A stretch of DNA of 64,000 nt from Lichenicoccus sp964242335 (lineage in GTDB: Bacteria > Pseudomonadota > Alphaproteobacteria > Acetobacterales > Acetobacteraceae). Position 1 is the stretch's first letter, and each line of letters opens with the position of its first letter. Below, in pieces: positions 43,253 through 52,202 of this stretch. The notes under the pieces are model-generated. The model was not told where the DNA came from. It made no database searches and saw only the letters and a list, made by a program, of their open reading frames with translations. The stretch lies in the NCBI GenBank assembly GCA_964242335.1, contig CAXTAY010000004.1, positions 121,697 through 185,696 of the forward strand, given 5' to 3'. The translations under genes were made by a program, and so were the position numbers.

Positions 43253-44179
43253 TCAACGCGCGGGACCGGGATCGGGCTCCGGCAGTGCCAGAAATTCGAG
43301 GTAGGCACGCACCACCGGCTCCGCCGGCTGCTCGTCATGGCCGCGGAAGGCGGCGACCAGCTCCCAGCAGGGCTCGTCCTCGTCGCGCAGCGTCGCGATC
43401 GCGATCGGCGCCCCGCGCGGGCTGCGCAGCCGCTCGGCGGCCAGCGTCTCCGGCACCAGCGCCACCCCCAGCCCCTGTGCGGCGAGCTCGAGCAGCATCG
43501 CGATGTCGTTCACCTCGAACCCGATCCGGCGCTGCAGGCCGGCGCGCGCGAAGCTGCGGTCCACCAGCCGGCGCATCGCCCAATCCGACTTCAGCTCGAT
43601 CATCGCCTCGTCGCACAGGCGCGCCAGCGGCATGTCGCGGCTGCCGGCGAGCGGATGCGACGGCATGCAGACCGTCACCATCCCCTCGCAGGCGAACAGG
43701 CGGGCGGTGACACCCTCCGGCAGCGTGTCCGTCGCCTGGGTGAAGGCGAGGTCGAGCCGGCCGTCGCCGACCTGCTCCAGCAGCGAGCCGCTGCCGTCGA
43801 ACAGCAGCTCGACATCGATGCCGGCGAACGCCCGGCGAAACTGTCCGAGCGAGCCGGGCAGGTCGGCGAATGGCGCCAGGCTCTGGATCGAGCCGATGGT
43901 CAGCCGGCCGCGGCTGAGGTTGTGCACCTCGGTGACGGCGAGCTTGGCGTTGCGGGCGGCGAGGATCACCCGCCGGCCTTCCTCCAGCAGCACCTGACCG
44001 GCCGGCGTCAGCTCGACATGCCGGGTGGTGCGTATGAACAGCGGTCCGCCGAGATCGTCCTCGAGCGAGCGGATGGTCGCCGAGAGCCCCGACTGCACGA
44101 CGTTGAGCCGACGCGCCGCACGGGTGAAGTGACGCTCCTCGGCGACCGCGATGAAGTGCTGGATCTGCTTCAGGTCCAT
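43253..44179 (-). CDS. LysR-family transcriptional regulator
   Basis: A 308-residue regulator. The N-terminal helix-turn-helix is IQHFIAVAEERHFTRAARRLNVVQSGLSATIRSLEDDLGGPLFIRT, followed by the effector-binding domain starting LTIGSIQSLAPFADLPGSL. ATG 44179 matches the family start MDLKQIQHF; the extension to 44278 does not fit. It lies upstream of the RND pump genes, same strand, and divergent to the cupin gene across about 160 bases, so it may control one or both. Effector unknown. Confidence 0.92.
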   Translation of the reverse strand: MDLKQIQHFIAVAEERHFTRAARRLNVVQSGLSATIRSLEDDLGGPLFIRTTRHVELTPAGQVLLEEGRRVILAARNAKLAVTEVHNLSRGRLTIGSIQSLAPFADLPGSLGQFRRAFAGIDVELLFDGSGSLLEQVGDGRLDLAFTQATDTLPEGVTARLFACEGMVTVCMPSHPLAGSRDMPLARLCDEAMIELKSDWAMRRLVDRSFARAGLQRRIGFEVNDIAMLLELAAQGLGVALVPETLAAERLRSPRGAPIAIATLRDEDEPCWELVAAFRGHDEQPAEPVVRAYLEFLALPEPDPGPAR

Positions 44180-44341
44180 GCCGGCACGCAGGCTCCCGAG
44201 ACGATGGTGAAGGCCGCGAGAACGATGATCCGGCGGCTGCCTGCTGAATTCAGCACCGGCGCTGATCAATGCCAGCATATCTTACCATTTGTCGCGCCGG
44301 AAGATGACTTCTAGCTGTTGAGCCAGCCAGGGAAGGCGATG

Positions 44342-44953
44342 ATGACGGAAATCGATCGGCGCACATTCGCCGTCCTGCTGACCGGGCTCGGGATCGGAGC
44401 CGCGTCCACCGAAGCCGCGGCCCACGCGGCAACCCCCGACGGGATGGCGGCCGCCGGGTCGGTCGAGCAGATCAGGCTGGAGCGGAACGGCTGGGTGCCG
44501 AACAACCCGCATCTGCCGGTGCTGTTCTACCATCGCGCACTCGCTGCCGGTGCCGGCGATCCGGCGGCGTTCGAGGCGCTGAGCGGCCGCAACGGCTGGC
44601 CGGCGCAGTGGCGCAACGGCATCTATTCCTATCACCACTACCACTCCACCGCGCACGAGGTGCTCGGCATCATCCGCGGTTCGGCGCAGCTGGTCCTCGG
44701 CGGTCCCGCGGGTCGCGCGTTAACGGTCGAGGCCGGCGACGTGCTCGTGCTGCCCTGCGGCACCGGGCACTGCCGGGTGGGTGCCAGCGACGACTTCCTG
44801 GTCGTCGGCGCCTACCCGGCGGGTCAGGACTGGGATATCTGCCGCCGCGCGCCGACGCCTGCGATGGTCGCGCACATGGCGCACCTGCCGTTCCCCGCGT
44901 CGGATCCGCTCGGCGGTCCGCGCGGGGCCCTGGTATCGGCCTGGCACGGCTGA
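44342..44953 (+). CDS. Tat-exported cupin-domain protein
   Basis: A 203-residue protein. The N-terminus TEIDRRTFAVLLTGLGIGAASTEAAAHAA is a twin-arginine signal. The mature part has WVPNNPHLPVLFYHRAL and a cupin barrel with YHHYHSTAHEVLGIIRGSAQLVLGG (metal-binding histidines and glutamate) and EAGDVLVLPCGTGHCRVGASDDFLVVGAYP. It resembles YjlB-type cupins; the signal suggests a periplasmic metal-dependent binding or enzyme role. ATG 44342 has GGAAGG five bases upstream. Followed 39 bases later by an aldo/keto reductase. Confidence 0.78.
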   Translation: MTEIDRRTFAVLLTGLGIGAASTEAAAHAATPDGMAAAGSVEQIRLERNGWVPNNPHLPVLFYHRALAAGAGDPAAFEALSGRNGWPAQWRNGIYSYHHYHSTAHEVLGIIRGSAQLVLGGPAGRALTVEAGDVLVLPCGTGHCRVGASDDFLVVGAYPAGQDWDICRRAPTPAMVAHMAHLPFPASDPLGGPRGALVSAWHG

Positions 44954-44992
44954 CACCGAACACCGATCAAGAACCGCATCCGGGAGACAAAC

Positions 44993-46045
44993 ATGGAATA
45001 TCGACTGCTCGGCCGCTCCGGCCTGAAGGTCTCGACCGTCACGCTGGGCACCATGACGATGGGCGGCGGCGGCCAGTTCGCCAAGGTCGGCAATGTCGGC
45101 CTCGAGGAGGCGAAGCGGCAGATCGATCTCTGCCTCGATCACGGGGTCAACCTGATCGACACCGCCAACATCTACTCCGCCGGCGCCTCCGAGGAGATCG
45201 TCGGCGAGGCACTCGCCGGCAAGCGTCCGAAGGGCGTGCTGATCGCGACCAAGGCGCGGTTCCCGTTCGGCGAGGGGCCCAATGACCGCGGGCTCTCGCG
45301 CTACCACCTGATCCAGGCCTGCGAGGCCAGCCTCAAGCGGCTGCGCACCGACGTGATCGACCTCTACCAGGTGCATCAGTGGGACGGGCTGACGCCGCTG
45401 GAGGAGACGCTGGAGGCGCTCGACCGGCTCGTCGCCGACGGCAAGGTCCGTTATATCGGCTGCTCGAACTACTCCGGCTGGCACCTGATGAAGGCGCTCG
45501 GCGTCAGCGAGCGCGAGCACCGCCAGCGCTTCGTCAGCCAGCAGATCCACTACACGCTGGAGGCCCGCGAAGCCGAGTACGAGCTGCTGCCGATCACGAT
45601 CGATCAGGGTGTCGGCGTGCTGGTGTGGAGCCCGCTGGCCGGCGGCCTGCTGTCGGGCAAGCATCGCCGCAACCAGAAGACGCCGGAGGGCACGCGCCAG
45701 CTCGCCGGCTGGAGCGAGCCGCCGATCCGCGACGAGGAACGGCTGTGGAACATCGTCGATGCGGTGGTGTCGATCGGCGAGGCGCATGGCGTCTCCGGCG
45801 CCCAGGTGGCGCTGGCATGGACGCTCGGGCAGCCCGGCATCACCTCGGTGGTGATCGGTGGTCGCACCTCGGCGCACATCGAGGACAACCTCGGTGCGGC
45901 GACGCTGGTGCTGAGCGAGGACGAGCGCAAGCGGCTCGGCGAGGTCAGCGCCCCGCCGGTGCTCTACCCGTACTGGCACCAGCTCTGGACCGCCAAGGAC
46001 CGCTTCAGTCCGGCCGATCTGGCCCTGATGGCGCCGCTGCTCTAG
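44993..46045 (+). CDS. Aldo/keto reductase
   Basis: A 350-residue NADPH-dependent oxidoreductase. The TIM-barrel AKR motifs are LGRSGLKVSTVTLGTMTMGGG, VNLIDTANIYSAGASEEIVGEAL (catalytic aspartate and tyrosine), DLYQVHQWDGLTPLEETLEAL, IGCSNYSGWHLM and SPLAGGLLSGKHRR, ending with the NADP-binding TSVVIGGRTSAHIEDNLGA. It resembles the Gfo-like/YajO-type group (AKR subfamily 12/13), with an insertion near the N-terminus. Substrate unknown; the cupin gene upstream may be co-transcribed. Confidence 0.9.
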   Translation: MEYRLLGRSGLKVSTVTLGTMTMGGGGQFAKVGNVGLEEAKRQIDLCLDHGVNLIDTANIYSAGASEEIVGEALAGKRPKGVLIATKARFPFGEGPNDRGLSRYHLIQACEASLKRLRTDVIDLYQVHQWDGLTPLEETLEALDRLVADGKVRYIGCSNYSGWHLMKALGVSEREHRQRFVSQQIHYTLEAREAEYELLPITIDQGVGVLVWSPLAGGLLSGKHRRNQKTPEGTRQLAGWSEPPIRDEERLWNIVDAVVSIGEAHGVSGAQVALAWTLGQPGITSVVIGGRTSAHIEDNLGAATLVLSEDERKRLGEVSAPPVLYPYWHQLWTAKDRFSPADLALMAPLL

Positions 46046-46068
46046 GCATTCCCGCCCTGGGATGGCAC

Positions 46069-46092
46069 GGCCCCGATCTGCGGATCGGGGCC
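46069..46092. terminator. Bidirectional terminator-like perfect hairpin
   Basis: GGCCCCGATC (46069-46078), loop TGCG, GATCGGGGCC (46083-46092): a perfect ten-base-pair stem between the convergent aldo/keto reductase and OsmC genes. The GC-rich stem and tetraloop suit a shared terminator, though no T-run is present. Confidence 0.65.
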
Positions 46093-46098
46093 GATACG

Positions 46099-46524
46099 TC
46101 AGGCAGCCAGAGTGGCGTGGAGGGTGATCTCGGCGTGCAGCAGCTTGGAGACCGGGCATCCGGCCTTCGCCTTGGCGGTGAGCTCCTCGAACTGCGCCTG
46201 GGTGGCGCCGGGGATCTTGGCGTGCAACGTCAGCTGGATCGCGGTGATGGAGAACCCGTCGCCATCCTTCTCCAGCGTGACCTCCGCCTTGGTTTCCATG
46301 TGCTCGGCGGTGAGATGCGCCTCGCTCAGCATCAGCGACAGCGCCATGGTGAAGCAGCCGGCATGCGCGGCACCGATCAGCTCTTCCGGATTGGTACCCG
46401 GCTTGCCCTCGAAGCGCGCCGCGAAGCCGTACGGATAGGCCTCCAGCGCGCCGCTCTTGGTCGAGATCGCGCCCTTGCCGTCCCTGATCGCGCCCTGCCA
46501 GACCGCTGATCCGAATGTAACCAT
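46099..46524 (-). CDS. OsmC-family peroxiredoxin
   Basis: A 141-residue thiol peroxidase reducing organic hydroperoxides. The peroxidatic cysteine lies in HAGCFTMALSLML and the resolving cysteine in KAKAGCPVSKLL. The N-terminal segment GSAVWQGAIRDGKGAISTKSGAL and the FEGKPGTNPEELIGAAH motif fit the OsmC (YhfA-like) subfamily. Start is supported by AGGAGG eight bases upstream on the minus strand. Confidence 0.94.
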   Translation of the reverse strand: MVTFGSAVWQGAIRDGKGAISTKSGALEAYPYGFAARFEGKPGTNPEELIGAAHAGCFTMALSLMLSEAHLTAEHMETKAEVTLEKDGDGFSITAIQLTLHAKIPGATQAQFEELTAKAKAGCPVSKLLHAEITLHATLAA

Positions 46525-46700
46525 CGCTCGTTCCTCCTGGAGACGATGTTGACGTTGGGCCTTGGAGCCGACCGATCAAGCCGCAGCTGCGCCTCGGTGC
46601 CCGGGCCAGGCGACGCGCCATGCCACGACGGCCGATCCAGCATTGGGTTGCGGTGCCGGGAGTGTCGTATAGCGGGAGGATGAAGGCGAAGAGCAGCGAC

Positions 46701-48089
46701 ATGCGGGGCGGCGACCTGTTCGGATCGCCGGTTCCGCCGGACCGGGGCGAACCGCAGCCGGGCGAGGGCGCCGATACGGGCGAGCCGCCGCTCCGCCCGC
46801 TCGCCGATCGGCTGCGTCCGTCGCGGCTCGACGCCGTAGTCGGGCAGCCGCACCTGCTCGGGCCCGATGGGGCGCTCACCCGCATGATCGAGCGCGGCGC
46901 GCTGGCCAGCCTGATCCTCTGGGGCGGCCCCGGCGTCGGCAAGACCACGATCGCCCGGCTGCTGGCGGAAGCCGGCGGCCTGCACTTCACCCAGCTCTCG
47001 GCGGTGTTCTCCGGCGTCGCCGACCTCAAGCGCGCCTTCGAGGAGGCGGCACGTCGCCGGCATGCCGGTCGCGCCGGCACGCTGCTGTTCGTCGACGAGA
47101 TCCACCGCTTCAACCGCGCCCAGCAGGACGGCTTCCTGCCGGTGGTGGAGAACGGGACGGTGGTGCTGGTGGGTGCCACCACCGAGAACCCCTCCTTCGC
47201 CCTGAACGGCGCGCTGCTGTCGCGCTGCCAGGTGCTGGTGCTGCGTCGCCTGGATGACGAGGCGCTGGAGGCGCTGCTGCTGCGGGCCGAGCACGATGCC
47301 GGGCGGTCGCTGGAGCTGACGCCGCAGGGACGCGAGGCGCTGCGGGCAATGGCGGACGGCGACGGGCGCTACCTGCTCAACATGGTCGAGCAGATCCTCA
47401 GCCTGCCGGAGGCCGCGCCGCTCGATGCGGCGGCGCTGGCGGGCCTGCTCGCCCGGCGTGCGGCGCTCTACGACAAGGACCGCGAGGAGCACTACAACCT
47501 GATCTCGGCGCTGCACAAGTCGCTGCGCGGCTCGGATCCGGACGCGGCGCTGTACTGGTTCGCGCGCATGCTGACCGGCGGCGAGGACCCGCGCTACATC
47601 GCGCGCCGGCTGACCCGCTTCGCCGCCGAGGATGTCGGCATGGCGGACCCGCAGGCGCTGCCGCAGGCGATCGCCGCCTGGGAAACCTACGAGCGGCTGG
47701 GCAGTCCGGAGGGCGAACTGGCCCTGGCGCAGCTGGTGATCTATCTCGGTACCGCGATGAAATCGAACGCCGTCTATCGTGCCTACGGGGCGGCGATGCG
47801 GGCCGCGCGCGAGACCGGCAGCCTGGCACCGCCGGCACACATCCTGAACGCGCCGACCAGGCTGATGAAGCAGCTCGGCTACGGACGCGGCTATGAGTAC
47901 GACCACGATACCGAGCAGGCCTTCTCCGGCCAGAACTACTTCCCCGACGCGATGCAGCCGGCCCGGTTCTACGCGCCGACCGACCGCGGCGGCGAGCGCG
48001 AGATACGGCGCAGGCTGGACAACTGGGCCCGCCTGCGCGACAGCCAGCCGCCCGGCGCCGACCCGCCCGGCACGAAGGGTGACACGTGA
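46701..48089 (+). CDS. rarA: Replication-associated recombination protein RarA (MgsA)
   Basis: A 462-residue AAA+ ATPase that acts at stalled replication forks and interacts with SSB and the polymerase clamp. Motifs: PLADRLRPSRLDAVVGQPHLLG, Walker A LILWGGPGVGKTTIARLLAE, Walker B LLFVDEIHRFNRAQQDGFLPVVE, sensor VLVGATTENPSFALNGALLSRC, and the C-terminal tetramerisation domain with RFAAEDVGMADPQAL and LGYGRGYEYDHD. ATG 46701 is favoured because GAAGAG lies seven bases upstream; ATG 46680 is possible but its GGGAGG abuts the codon. The stop overlaps the next gene by four bases. Confidence 0.93.
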   Translation: MRGGDLFGSPVPPDRGEPQPGEGADTGEPPLRPLADRLRPSRLDAVVGQPHLLGPDGALTRMIERGALASLILWGGPGVGKTTIARLLAEAGGLHFTQLSAVFSGVADLKRAFEEAARRRHAGRAGTLLFVDEIHRFNRAQQDGFLPVVENGTVVLVGATTENPSFALNGALLSRCQVLVLRRLDDEALEALLLRAEHDAGRSLELTPQGREALRAMADGDGRYLLNMVEQILSLPEAAPLDAAALAGLLARRAALYDKDREEHYNLISALHKSLRGSDPDAALYWFARMLTGGEDPRYIARRLTRFAAEDVGMADPQALPQAIAAWETYERLGSPEGELALAQLVIYLGTAMKSNAVYRAYGAAMRAARETGSLAPPAHILNAPTRLMKQLGYGRGYEYDHDTEQAFSGQNYFPDAMQPARFYAPTDRGGEREIRRRLDNWARLRDSQPPGADPPGTKGDT

Positions 48090-49057
48090 CCGTCTCGATC
48101 CAGACCGTCAGCGACGACGAGGCGGAGATCCGGCTCGATCGCTGGTTCCGCCGGCACTATCCGTTCGTCACCCAGGGGGCGCTGCAGAAGCTGTGCCGCA
48201 CCGGCCAGATCCGCGTCGACTCCAAGCGTGCCGAGCCGGCGACGCGGCTCAACGCCGGCCAGTCGGTGCGGGTGCCGCCGCTGCCGAACGTCGCACGACC
48301 CGCACCGCTGCCGCCGGCGCTGGACGAGCAGGACCGGCGCGAGATGGAGCGCATGGTGCTGTATCGCGACGAGCAGGTGATCGTGCTGAACAAGCCGGCC
48401 GGCCTGCCGGTGCAGGGCGGCCCCGGGATCGTGCGGCACGTCGACGGGATGCTCGACGCGCTGCGCTTCGGCGCCGAGCATCGCCCGAGACTGGTGCACC
48501 GGATCGACCGCGACACCTCGGGCCTGCTGCTGCTCGCCTGCACGCCCGGCGTCGCCGGCAAGCTCGCCGCCTTGTTCAGGACGCGCGACGTGCGCAAGAC
48601 CTACTGGGCGGTGGTGGTGGGACGCCCGCACCCGCTGCAGGGCGTGATCGACCAGCCGCTGGCCCGGCTGGGTGCGGGACCGGGCGCGCTGACCATCGCC
48701 GCCGAACGCGGCGAGGAGGATGCGGCGCACGCGCTCACCGAGTACGTCGTGCGCGACTCCGCCGGCCGGAAGCTTTCCTGGCTCGAGATGTCGCCGCTCA
48801 CCGGCCGCACGCATCAGCTGCGCGTGCATTGCGAGGCGCTCGGCACGCCGATCCTGGGCGATCCGAAATACGGCGCGCAGGCCGCGCATCTGGACGGCTT
48901 CCCCGACCGGCTGCACCTGCATGCCCGCAGCCTCGAGCTGCCGCATCCGGCCGGCGGCAGGCTGAGCCTGAGTGCGGAGCTGCCCGCCCACATGCGCGAG
49001 ACCTTCAAGGCGCTCGGCTTCGAGGCCGGCGCGCTGCCGTCGTCGGGACGGAGCTGA
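48086..49057 (+). CDS. RluC/RluD-family pseudouridine synthase
   Basis: A 323-residue RNA-modifying enzyme. It has an N-terminal S4-type RNA-binding part (RLDRWFRRHYPFVTQGALQKLCRTGQIRVD), a catalytic domain with VIVLNKPAGLPVQGG and the catalytic aspartate in HRIDRDTSGLLLLA, and SPLTGRTHQLRVHCEALGTPILGDPKYG. The GRTHQLR and RIDRDTSG motifs define RluA-superfamily enzymes; whether it modifies 23S rRNA at RluC or RluD positions cannot be told. Starts GTG 48086 overlapping rarA; five bases separate it from the asmA-like gene. Confidence 0.92.
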   Translation: MTVSIQTVSDDEAEIRLDRWFRRHYPFVTQGALQKLCRTGQIRVDSKRAEPATRLNAGQSVRVPPLPNVARPAPLPPALDEQDRREMERMVLYRDEQVIVLNKPAGLPVQGGPGIVRHVDGMLDALRFGAEHRPRLVHRIDRDTSGLLLLACTPGVAGKLAALFRTRDVRKTYWAVVVGRPHPLQGVIDQPLARLGAGPGALTIAAERGEEDAAHALTEYVVRDSAGRKLSWLEMSPLTGRTHQLRVHCEALGTPILGDPKYGAQAAHLDGFPDRLHLHARSLELPHPAGGRLSLSAELPAHMRETFKALGFEAGALPSSGRS

Positions 49058-49061
49058 CCCG

Positions 49062-51593
49062 GTGCGTCGCGCCGGCCTCGTCCTGCTGCCTCTCGTGGTG
49101 CTGCTGCTGGCCGGCCTGAGCCTCGGTGTGGTGCTGGCGCAGCGGCGGCTCGATCCCGAGACGCTGCGGCGAGCGGTGATCGCCTCGGTGGAGCGCCAGA
49201 GCGGCCGGACCGTCAGGCTCGGCCGCATCGAGCTGCGGCTGCTGCCCACACCGCACGTGCGGGCGCAGGATTTCGCCATCGCCGACCGGCCCGGTGCCGG
49301 CGGCGCCGACCAACCCGGTGCCGGCGGCCCCGATGCGGCCGACCCCGATGCGGCCGCCCCGGACCTGCTGCGGATCGGCCATCTCGATGCCGGGATCGGG
49401 ATCTGGCCGCTGCTGCGTCACGTGGTGCGGCTCGACGGGCTGCGGCTCGACGACGTGGTGCTGCATGCGGTGCGACAGGCGGACGGCCACGGCAACTGGG
49501 AGATGGTGCCCAGGGTGGGTGGGCCCGGGTCTTCCGGCAGCCGCGGCGCCGCCGGCGGCACCCGCTGGGGGGTCGCCTTCGACGCGGTGCGGATCGACGC
49601 CGCGCGCCTGTCCTGGCGCGACCGGCTGCGGCATCAGGGCGCCGACCTGCGACTGACGGCGCTGGATGCGTCGGGGCTGCAGGGGGAGCGGCCGCATCTG
49701 CGCCTGTCGGGCGAGGCGGCAGGTGGGAGCGGCCGCGCCGCCTTCACGGTGGAGGGCGAGGTCGGGCCGATCCACCGCCTTCTCGCCACCGCCGACCGCC
49801 GCACGCCCTGGCCGATCTCGCTGCGCGGCGCCGAGAGCATCGACGGCGCGGTCGTGGGGCGGATGCAGGTGCAGGGCACGGTCGCCGATCCGCTGCGCGG
49901 GCGCGGCTACGACCTCATGGTCGCCGCCTCGGTCGCCCGCCTGTCGGCGCTGAACCGTCTGTTCCCGCATGCCGGGCTGCCGGAGATCGAAGGGCTGCAG
50001 GGGTCGGCGCACCTGCTCGACCAGGGACGGCCGTCGATCGCCTCGCTCCAGGCGGGCGCCGGTCGGACACCGGTCGCGGTGAGGGGCCTGACCGTGCAGG
50101 GCTGGAGCGTGTCCGCCGACAGCGCGGCAGCGCCGCTCCGCGTCGCCGGCTTCGGCGCCTGGCGCGGGCAGGCGCTGGTGCTGAAGGGGACGGCCGCGTC
50201 GCTGGCAGCGCTGGAGGCGATGCTGCCGGGCGCGCCACCGCGGCCGCCGGTTCCGGCACCGGTCAGCCTCGCCTTCGGTGCCGGCCGTACCGCCTGGCAC
50301 GTCGAAGGCACCGCCGGCGTCGGCCTGAGCGACCTGAGGCTGCGCGGCGTGATACCTGACCTGCGCGACCTCGCACCCCGTGCGCCGGAGGTCGGTCCCC
50401 TTACGCTCGGCGCACGGCTGCAGGCGGACCATGGGACGTCGTTCCGACTGACCGAGCTGCAGCTCGCCAGCGCGGCCGGCGATCTCGCCGGCGCGCTGAC
50501 GCTCTCGCTGCATGGCCGTCCGGACCTGATCGGAACCCTGCGCGGCTCGCACATCGACCTCGACCGGTTGCTGCGGCCGGGTGCGGCCTCGCCGCCCAGG
50601 CCCGCCGGGGCCGGGGCCGATGCCGGGGCCGGGGCCGATGCCGGGGCGGATGCCGGGGCCGAGGCGAAGCCGGCGCCGAACCCGCCGGCCGCCGCGCTTC
50701 CCTGGCCGCTGCTCCGGCTCGCCGACACCGACCTGACGCTGCTCGCCTCGGAGGTGACCCTAGCCGGCACGCAGTATCGCAGCCTGGAGCTGCATGCGGT
50801 GCTGCAGGACGGCCGCCTGGCGGTGGCGCCGCTGCGCGCACTCGGCCCCGCCGGCACTATCGACGCACGCCTGTACGCGGATGCCGCCTCGACGCCGCCG
50901 ACGCTCGATCTGTGGATGCGGCCGCTGCTGCTTCCGGCGTCGGCGCTGACGACCTGGCTCGGCACCGATACGGTGCGCGGCACCGTGGAACTGGTCGGCG
51001 AGATGCGCGCCGAGGGCGCCGACGCGGCCTCGCTGTCGCGCACCGCGCAGGGTCACCTCGGCGTCTCCATGGTGGACGCTGCCGCGTCCAGCGCCACCCT
51101 GTCGCGGCTGATCGGCCGTCCGACCGAGATCGCCGCCGCGATGTCTAGGGCCGGAGAGACCGCCGTGCGGTGCATCGCCCTGCACGCCGCACTCGGTGGC
51201 GGACAGGCCGCTCTCGACACGCTGAGCCTGCGCACCGGGCGGCTGTCCGTCGACGGACACGGACGGGTCGCGCTCGCGGACGGAATCCTCGACCTGCATC
51301 TGCTGCCGGACGCGCAGCTCGGCGGCGCCCGGGTCTCGATGCCGGTGCGGCTCACCGGCAGCCTGCACGACCCGCATCCCGCACTCGACCCGGCGGCGTC
51401 GGGAGGACGCTACGCGCTGCAGATCGGGCCTGTCCCTGCCGGCGCGGCAGACTGCGACGTACCGCTGCGTGCGGCGCGGGAAGGGCTCGCCGGGCCCGCG
51501 CCGGGCAATGCCGCGCCGCAGGATGCGGCGGCTCCTAGGCGCAAGGCGCCGAAGCCGATCGACATCCTGCGCGGCCTCGGGATCCTGCGGTGA
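49062..51593 (+). CDS. AsmA-family outer membrane biogenesis protein
   Basis: An 843-residue protein with a single N-terminal membrane anchor (AGLVLLPLVVLLLAGLSLGVVLA) and a long periplasmic part. AsmA/TamB-like proteins form long grooves that carry phospholipids toward the outer membrane. The C-terminal AsmA_2-type region (LSRTAQGHLGVSMVDAAASSATLSRLIGRP and LSLRTGRLSVDGHGRVALADGILDLHLLP) is visible. Low-complexity insertions occur near residues 70-105 (AADPDAAAPD) and 515-535 (a GADAGAGADAGADAG segment). GTG 49062 begins five bases after the preceding stop; the in-frame extension upstream lies inside the rlu gene. Confidence 0.85.
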   Translation: MRRAGLVLLPLVVLLLAGLSLGVVLAQRRLDPETLRRAVIASVERQSGRTVRLGRIELRLLPTPHVRAQDFAIADRPGAGGADQPGAGGPDAADPDAAAPDLLRIGHLDAGIGIWPLLRHVVRLDGLRLDDVVLHAVRQADGHGNWEMVPRVGGPGSSGSRGAAGGTRWGVAFDAVRIDAARLSWRDRLRHQGADLRLTALDASGLQGERPHLRLSGEAAGGSGRAAFTVEGEVGPIHRLLATADRRTPWPISLRGAESIDGAVVGRMQVQGTVADPLRGRGYDLMVAASVARLSALNRLFPHAGLPEIEGLQGSAHLLDQGRPSIASLQAGAGRTPVAVRGLTVQGWSVSADSAAAPLRVAGFGAWRGQALVLKGTAASLAALEAMLPGAPPRPPVPAPVSLAFGAGRTAWHVEGTAGVGLSDLRLRGVIPDLRDLAPRAPEVGPLTLGARLQADHGTSFRLTELQLASAAGDLAGALTLSLHGRPDLIGTLRGSHIDLDRLLRPGAASPPRPAGAGADAGAGADAGADAGAEAKPAPNPPAAALPWPLLRLADTDLTLLASEVTLAGTQYRSLELHAVLQDGRLAVAPLRALGPAGTIDARLYADAASTPPTLDLWMRPLLLPASALTTWLGTDTVRGTVELVGEMRAEGADAASLSRTAQGHLGVSMVDAAASSATLSRLIGRPTEIAAAMSRAGETAVRCIALHAALGGGQAALDTLSLRTGRLSVDGHGRVALADGILDLHLLPDAQLGGARVSMPVRLTGSLHDPHPALDPAASGGRYALQIGPVPAGAADCDVPLRAAREGLAGPAPGNAAPQDAAAPRRKAPKPIDILRGLGILR
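50604..50663 (+). repeat. Imperfect 18-bp tandem repeat inside the AsmA-like gene
   Basis: Two exact copies of an 18-bp unit at 50604-50621 and 50622-50639, encoding AGAGAD, are followed by two shortened 12-bp variants (50640-50651, 50652-50663). The unit number is a multiple of three bases, so copy changes keep the frame. Confidence 0.85.
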
Positions 51594-51642
51594 CCGCGGC
51601 GCCATGCCCGTCACCACGTCGCCTGCGCCGGCGAGGCGGGCG

Positions 51643-51930
51643 ATGACGCAGCAGGCGTGCGAGCGCTGGCTGATCGCCGGACGCGTGCAGGGCGTCGGCT
51701 ACCGCGCCTGGATGGTGCAGCAGGCGACGTCGCTCGAGCTCGATGGCTGGGTGAGCAACCGCCGGGATGGCCGGGTGGAGGCGTCGCTGCTCGGCGACGC
51801 CGCGCTGCTGGCGGGCCTGCATCGACGGTGCCTGCATGGGCCGCCGGGTGCGCGCGTCGACGGCATCGAACGCCTGGCGGCCGAGCCGTTCCAGCCCGGC
51901 GGAGGCTTCCGTCAGCGCCCCGACGGCTAG
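51643..51930 (+). CDS. Acylphosphatase
   Basis: A 95-residue enzyme hydrolysing carboxyl-phosphate bonds. The signature RVQGVGYRAWMVQQATSLELDGWVSNRRDGRVEA contains the catalytic arginine (of GVGYR) and asparagine (of SNRRDG). ATG 51643 has GAGG six bases upstream; ATG 51604 is possible but adds variable residues. The C-terminus is a little degenerate compared with the family, which usually ends in an Arg/Tyr-rich strand. Follows the AsmA-like gene by about 50 bases. Confidence 0.9.
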   Translation: MTQQACERWLIAGRVQGVGYRAWMVQQATSLELDGWVSNRRDGRVEASLLGDAALLAGLHRRCLHGPPGARVDGIERLAAEPFQPGGGFRQRPDG

Positions 51931-52010
51931 GCGACGCGGCGAGAGCATTGGTTACTTCCGGTGCCGGCAGGATTTGCTAGCTCTCCCTGGCAACCAGGAC
52001 GGAGCCTCCG

Positions 52011-52154
52011 ATGGTGGATGATACGCTGGAACAGATGCCCCGCCGCGGCCGCTTGCCGGGCAAGCTCGCCAGGTGGGCCGCGACCTGCGCGCTGGGGTCG
52101 TGGCTGGTGATCGGCGTGGTGCCTCTGGTGGTCGCGATCTGCGCCTTGCGCTGA
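52011..52154 (+). CDS. Small single-span membrane protein (47 residues)
   Basis: A 47-residue protein below normal gene-calling limits. It has a short polar N-terminus (VDDTLEQMPRRGRLPGKLARW) and one hydrophobic helix, AATCALGSWLVIGVVPLVVAICALR, at the C-terminus. GGAG lies six bases before ATG 52011. It sits 80 bases behind the acylphosphatase gene and 48 bases before the nitroreductase gene, same strand. The clear membrane segment, ribosome site and correct position in the operon support a real gene; function unknown. Confidence 0.6.
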   Translation: MVDDTLEQMPRRGRLPGKLARWAATCALGSWLVIGVVPLVVAICALR

Positions 52155-52202
52155 GCTCGGCTCCGGTCCGACACTGCGGCTTCGAGCAGCAGGGAATGTC
52201 CG

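Noticed and set aside
44720..47182. 820-codon minus-strand frame over the cupin, aldo/keto reductase and OsmC genes
   Set aside because: It crosses several well-supported genes on both strands and shows Arg/Pro/Gln-rich low-complexity sequence.
50604..50663. Repeat cluster considered as CRISPR-like
   Set aside because: Direct tandem copies without spacers and within a coding sequence; a coding low-complexity repeat, not an array.
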